Both the position numbers and the translations under genes were made by a program. From Mycolicibacterium crocinum (lineage in GTDB: Bacteria; Actinomycetota; Actinomycetes; Mycobacteriales; Mycobacteriaceae), in the NCBI RefSeq assembly GCF_022370635.2, contig NZ_CP092362.2, positions 1,736,001-1,800,000 of the forward strand: DNA of 64,000 nt, in the 5' to 3' direction. Below are positions 60,106 to 64,000 of this stretch, in pieces; position 1 is the first letter of the stretch; each line of letters opens with the position of its first letter. The notes under the pieces are model-generated. The model had not been told where the DNA came from and ran no database searches. It was given only the letters and a program-made list of their open reading frames with translations.

Positions 60106-60398
60106 AACTCGTGGCGCGCGTGCGCCAGATCCACCCGGCCGTCGTCGGCCAGCACGCCCTCGGCACGCAGCAGCTCGAGCTGACGGGTGACCAGGTGGGC
60201 GGCCGGGCGACCCGACGCGGTGATCACCCGATGCCACGGCAGGTCCGAGGAGTCGGTGCGCATGATCCAGCCGACGATGCGGGGGCTGGAAAGCTCTGCC
60301 GCCGAGGCGATGTCACCGTAGGTGGCCACCCGGCCTGCCGGGATGGACGCCACCAATGCGCGCACCCGCTCGACCTGCTCGTCGGTGATCGGTGCCAT
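60102..60398 (-). CDS. Alkyltransferase-like (ATL) DNA repair protein
   Basis: This 98-residue protein is the DNA-binding domain of O6-alkylguanine transferase. The reactive Cys of PCHR is replaced by Trp (LPWHRVI). ATL proteins therefore do not remove alkyl groups but flip the damaged base and recruit nucleotide excision repair. Helix-turn-helix and Arg finger features (GRVATYGDIASAAELSSPR) are kept. It matches Rv3204 in place and overlaps the preceding convergent gene by 4 bases. Confidence 0.9.
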   Translation of the reverse strand: MAPITDEQVERVRALVASIPAGRVATYGDIASAAELSSPRIVGWIMRTDSSDLPWHRVITASGRPAAHLVTRQLELLRAEGVLADDGRVDLAHARHEF

Positions 60399-60400
60399 CG

Positions 60401-61195
60401 CTAGCGCTCCAGCAGATCCCGGACGACCTTCGCGGTCTCCGCAGGTTTGGCGTGCGGCACCATGTGCTGGCATTCGACGTCGACCAGGGTGAAGTCGTCG
60501 CCGAGCCGGCCGGACAGAGCGTCGATCAAGTCTGCGCTGACATACGGGGGGTCGGTCCACAGCGCGCGCACCAGCGTCGTCGGAGTTCCGTTGTGTGGCA
60601 GCACGATATCGCGGGCCAGTTCACTCCAATACGACATCATCGCCGGTACACAGATCCGCCAGCCGTAGCGGCCGTTGGGTAGTGCGATCAGATGTTCGTC
60701 GAGATCCTCATCGAGTTCGGCCGGGTCCACATCGGCCCACGAGCCGCCGAACTTTTCGGCGCGCGCCTCGTCGCGGTCGGGGTAGTCGGGGGAGGCCAGC
60801 ATCGAGTCGGCGATCTCGCGCATCCAGTGGCCGTCGAGGCCGATAGCGGGATCCAGCAATGCCACGCCCGACACCAGATCCGGGCACGTCGCCGCCAGAT
60901 GCAGTGCGATCGCGCCGCCGAACGAATGGCCGACCACCACCACCGGCCCGTCGGCGTCGTTCTCCACCAGGGTGGCCAGCGCGGCGACGTTGGCGTCCAT
61001 CGTCCACGGTGCCGACCACGACGATCTGCCGTGCCCGATCAGATCGGGTGCGGCCATGGCGAATTCGGGCAGATGCTGCTCGGAGAGTGCCCGCCAGCGA
61101 CGGCCGTGGCCGGTCAAGCCGTGGATGGCCAGCACCTGGATCGGCCCGGCGGGGCCGAAGCGGTGGATGTGAAGGTCGTGGGTCACGGGTCTCAT
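60401..61195 (-). CDS. lipV: LipV-like alpha/beta hydrolase
   Basis: This 264-residue esterase/lipase-like protein has the oxyanion segment HGLTGHGRRW, the nucleophile elbow GHSFGGAIAL with Ser near residue 97, and the catalytic His in ECQHMVPHAKP. ATG 61195 gives MRPVTHDLHIHRFG, the homologue start; longer frames have no support. It lies 2 bases before the ATL gene on the same strand, and matches Rv3203. Confidence 0.9.
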   Translation of the reverse strand: MRPVTHDLHIHRFGPAGPIQVLAIHGLTGHGRRWRALSEQHLPEFAMAAPDLIGHGRSSWSAPWTMDANVAALATLVENDADGPVVVVGHSFGGAIALHLAATCPDLVSGVALLDPAIGLDGHWMREIADSMLASPDYPDRDEARAEKFGGSWADVDPAELDEDLDEHLIALPNGRYGWRICVPAMMSYWSELARDIVLPHNGTPTTLVRALWTDPPYVSADLIDALSGRLGDDFTLVDVECQHMVPHAKPAETAKVVRDLLER

Positions 61196-61241
61196 GCTGC
61201 CAGTTCGCGTTTCTGTCGGTGGGGCGTGGTGACATACCGAC

Positions 61242-64000
61242 ATGACCACCGCACTGCTGGCCCCGGTGACCGAGCCTGCCGATGTGCTCCGCCCGGAGCT
61301 GCGCGGGACGGTGCGTATCGTCGGCGGCCCGGGCACCGGTAAGACCAGCCTGCTGGTCGCCGCGGCCGCGGCGCACATCACCGCAGGCACCGATCCGGAA
61401 TCGGTTCTGCTGCTGACGGGTTCGGGTCGGCTGGCCGCATCCACCCGCAGCAAGCTCACCGCCGAACTGCTGGCGGCGCGCTCGGCCGAACCGTGCCGTG
61501 CGGTGGTGCGCGAACCGCTGGTCCGCTCGCTGCACAGCTACGCGTTCGCGGTGCTGCGGCAGGCCGCCGCTCGCGCCGGTGACCCACCACCGCGCCTGGT
61601 CACCGGCGCCGAGCAGGACGGCATCATCCGCGAACTGCTTGCCGGTGACCTCGAGGACGGCGACGCGTCGTCGTCACGCTGGCCGCAGCTCCTTCGTCCG
61701 GCCCTGACCACCGGCGGGTTCGCCACCGAACTGCGGGACCTGCTGGCCCGCTGCGCCGAGCGCGGCGTGGACCCGCTGCAACTGCAGCGCATCGGCCGGC
61801 TGTCCGGGCGGCCCGAGTGGGCGGCCGCCGGCCGATTCGCTCAGCAGTACGAGCAGGTGATGCTGCTGCGCGCGGCCGTCGGCACAGCCGCACCGCAGGC
61901 CACCGCGCCGGCACTCGGCGCGGCCGAACTGGTCGGTGCCGCACTGGAGGCGCTGGCCTCCGACGCCGATCTGCTGGCGTCCGAGCGCTCCCGGATCCGG
62001 CTGCTGCTCGTCGACGATGCCCAGCATCTCGATCCGCAGGCCGCGCGGCTGGTTCGGGTGTTGGCCGCCGGCGCTGAGCTGGCCCTGCTGGCCGGCGATC
62101 CCAATCAGGCCGTGTTCGGTTTCCGCGGCGCCGATCCGGCCATCCTGACCGCCGCCGACTCCCCGGTGGTCGAATTGAGCCGCTCCTATCGCTGCGCGCC
62201 CGCGGTGGCGCACGCGATCAGCGGGATCGCCGCGGGTCTGCCGGGCAGCACCGCGTGGCGGGCCCTGGACGGCAACGACGGTGAGGACGGGTCGGTGACT
62301 GTGCGGGTGGCCGGTTCGGCGCACGCCGAGGCGGCGCTGATCGCAGACACGCTGCGCCGCGCGCACCTCGTCGATGGGGTGCCGTGGTCGCAGCTGGCCG
62401 TCGTCGTTCGGTCGCCGTCGGCGGCTGCCGCGCTGCCACGTGCGCTGTCCGGCGCCGGTGTCCCGGTCGACGCGGCTCACCTTGCCGGTCCCGTCGCCGA
62501 ACAGCCTGCAGCACAAGCCTTGTTGAGCGTGCTGGCCGCCACCGCCGACGGCCTCGACAGCGAGCAGGCGGTGTCGCTGCTGACCGGGCCGATCGGCCGG
62601 GTGGATCCGGTGACCCTGCGCCAGCTGCGCCGGGCATTGCGCCGCAGCGGTTCCGGCGCCTTCGGGGAACAGCTTGTCGCCGCACTCACCACCGGTCCGG
62701 TCGACCTGCCGGCGACGCTAGCACGCCCGGTGAACCGGGTGCGCGCGGTGCTGACCGCGGCGGCCCGCGGTCACTCTCGGAACCGCGACCCCCGCTACGC
62801 CCTGTGGCAGGCGTGGGAGCGTACCGGACTGCAGAAGCGGTGGCTGAACGCTGCCGAGCGCGGTGGAACCGAGGGTGCTCTGGCCGATCGTGACCTTCAA
62901 GCCGTCACCGCATTATTCGACATCGCCGACGACTACGTCACACGCACCACCGGTGCGTCGTTGCGTGGACTTCTGGATCATGTTGCGGGCCTGCAGCTTC
63001 CGCCGGTCAGCGCCGACGGCCCGGCTTCGGAGACCGTCGCCGTGTTGAGCCCGCACGCGGCACTGGACCGGGATTGGGATCTGGTGGTGATCGCCGGCGT
63101 GCAGGACGGCCTGTGGCCCAACACCACACCGCGCGGTGGGGTGCTGGGCACCCAACGGCTGCTCGACGTGCTCGACGGCCTGGGCGATGACGTCTCGGCG
63201 CGGGCTCCGCTGCTGGCCGAGGAACGCAGGCTGCTCATCGCGGCGATGGGTCGGGCCCGGCACAAGCTGTTGATCACCGCCGTCGACACCGACGCTGGCG
63301 ATGACGCCGCGTTGCCGTCGCCGTTCGTTGCCGATCTGGCGGAGTACGCCACCGTGAAGGTCGATCGGCCCGCCCAGCCGGCCGTCGCGCCGCCGGTGCT
63401 GGCGCCGGCGGCGGTCGTCGGCCGGTTGCGGGCCGTGGTGTGCGCCCCGCCGGGGTCGGTGACCGAGGGTGAACGTGCCACGGCTGCACAGCAATTGGCG
63501 CGATTGGCGGCTGATGGTGTCCCCGGCGCCGACCCCGCGCAGTGGTACGGCATGACGGCCGTGAGCTCACTGGAGCCGCTGTGGAGCGGTGAGCAGCACA
63601 CCGTCACGCTCAGCCCGTCGACCCTGCAGACGCTCGCCGACTGCCCGCTGCGCTGGCTGGTCGAACGGCACGGCGGCAGCGACCGTCGGGATCTGCGTTC
63701 CACGCTCGGGTCGGTGGTGCACGCGCTGATCGCCGATTCCGGGAGCGCCGATCAGTTGACCGCTGATCTGGAAAAGCTGTGGAGCACAATCCCGTTCGAT
63801 TCGCCGTGGTACAGCGACAACGAACTCGACCGGCATCGCGCCATGCTCGAGGCGTTCGTGGCGTGGCGTTCAGCGACCCGCCACGAGCTGACTGAGATGG
63901 GCACCGAAGTCGACATCGACGGGGTAATCGCCGAACCCGAGGACGGTCAGCCCGGGGTGCGGGTGCGCGGGCGGGTCGACCGGCTCGAGCGTGACGCGGA
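61242..64000 (+). CDS. adnA: AdnA helicase-nuclease subunit, N-terminal part (runs off the right edge)
   Basis: The frame from ATG 61242 is open to the end of the window (about 919 codons), so the gene is partial. Walker A is GGPGTGKTS (near residue 33), Walker B is LLLVDDAQHLD, and motif III/IV is GDPNQAVFGFRGAD, typical of UvrD-type motors. Later segments include VVIAGVQDGLWPN and LADCPLRWLVERHGG, the start of the RecB-like nuclease part. AdnAB is the mycobacterial end-resection machine. Its nuclease motif and partner adnB lie beyond the window. Confidence 0.94.
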   Translation, partial: MTTALLAPVTEPADVLRPELRGTVRIVGGPGTGKTSLLVAAAAAHITAGTDPESVLLLTGSGRLAASTRSKLTAELLAARSAEPCRAVVREPLVRSLHSYAFAVLRQAAARAGDPPPRLVTGAEQDGIIRELLAGDLEDGDASSSRWPQLLRPALTTGGFATELRDLLARCAERGVDPLQLQRIGRLSGRPEWAAAGRFAQQYEQVMLLRAAVGTAAPQATAPALGAAELVGAALEALASDADLLASERSRIRLLLVDDAQHLDPQAARLVRVLAAGAELALLAGDPNQAVFGFRGADPAILTAADSPVVELSRSYRCAPAVAHAISGIAAGLPGSTAWRALDGNDGEDGSVTVRVAGSAHAEAALIADTLRRAHLVDGVPWSQLAVVVRSPSAAAALPRALSGAGVPVDAAHLAGPVAEQPAAQALLSVLAATADGLDSEQAVSLLTGPIGRVDPVTLRQLRRALRRSGSGAFGEQLVAALTTGPVDLPATLARPVNRVRAVLTAAARGHSRNRDPRYALWQAWERTGLQKRWLNAAERGGTEGALADRDLQAVTALFDIADDYVTRTTGASLRGLLDHVAGLQLPPVSADGPASETVAVLSPHAALDRDWDLVVIAGVQDGLWPNTTPRGGVLGTQRLLDVLDGLGDDVSARAPLLAEERRLLIAAMGRARHKLLITAVDTDAGDDAALPSPFVADLAEYATVKVDRPAQPAVAPPVLAPAAVVGRLRAVVCAPPGSVTEGERATAAQQLARLAADGVPGADPAQWYGMTAVSSLEPLWSGEQHTVTLSPSTLQTLADCPLRWLVERHGGSDRRDLRSTLGSVVHALIADSGSADQLTADLEKLWSTIPFDSPWYSDNELDRHRAMLEAFVAWRSATRHELTEMGTEVDIDGVIAEPEDGQPGVRVRGRVDRLERDA

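Overview
The window is chromosomal DNA of a high-GC actinobacterium, almost certainly a fast-growing Mycobacterium (Mycolicibacterium). MtrA/MtrB/LpqB, WhiB1, SigH/RshA, PdtaS, FasR, MoeZ, AdnA, an AlkB-rubredoxin operon and the 24-residue ribosomal protein bL37 all occur here. From memory, the gene order follows the M. tuberculosis Rv3254 to Rv3202c block. Species cannot be fixed from the sequence alone.

Layout. 1-12.0 kb is core: the tail of a cation-efflux protein, an FAD monooxygenase, an amino-acid permease, alkB-rubA-rubB-TetR (four genes joined by 4-base overlaps), ahcY, tmk, then mtrA-mtrB-lpqB. 12.0-22.3 kb is an accessory island between lpqB and the comF-like gene. It holds a VOC-fold gene, a decayed WXG100-TNT toxin gene with its immunity-type neighbours, and a stack of mobile DNA. 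22.3-64 kb returns to core: epoxide hydrolase-like, comF-like, hpf, secA, tgs3-like, ppk2, ferredoxin reductase plus desA3, aroA-rsgA, SRAP, aldehyde dehydrogenase, SDR, YbaK, sigH-rshA, bL37, a biotinylated protein, pdtaS, whiB1, a lipid kinase, a TetR/acyltransferase pair, menF-gpm2, a ParA-type ATPase, rhlE, an MmpS-like protein, fasR, a DUF3152 protein, moeZ, an ATL protein, lipV and the start of adnA. The adnA frame stays open to the right edge.

The most unusual part is 15.0-22.3 kb. A minus-strand 13E12/DUF222-HNH nuclease gene is cut into three pieces by two different IS256-family elements, each with its own 8-bp target duplication. Each IS256 transposase gene is in turn cut at the same codon position by an identical 1,551-bp IS110-family element. 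Removing the insertions restores every frame exactly: HNH 409 aa, transposases 426 and 453 aa. The 5' non-coding part of the IS110 element carries an 11-nt exact match to the IS256 target across a CT core, plus short matches to its own ends. This is what a bridge (seek) RNA that targets IS256 transposase genes should look like.

Systems that work together: alkane hydroxylation (AlkB, rubredoxins, TetR control); envelope and division control (MtrAB-LpqB); protein export (SecA); fatty-acid desaturation (reductase plus DesA3 under a shared tandem operator) and fatty-acid synthesis control (FasR); oxidative and NO stress (SigH/RshA, WhiB1); RNA-binding signalling (PdtaS); cysteine and molybdopterin sulfur transfer (MoeZ); and DNA repair (SRAP, ATL, AdnA).
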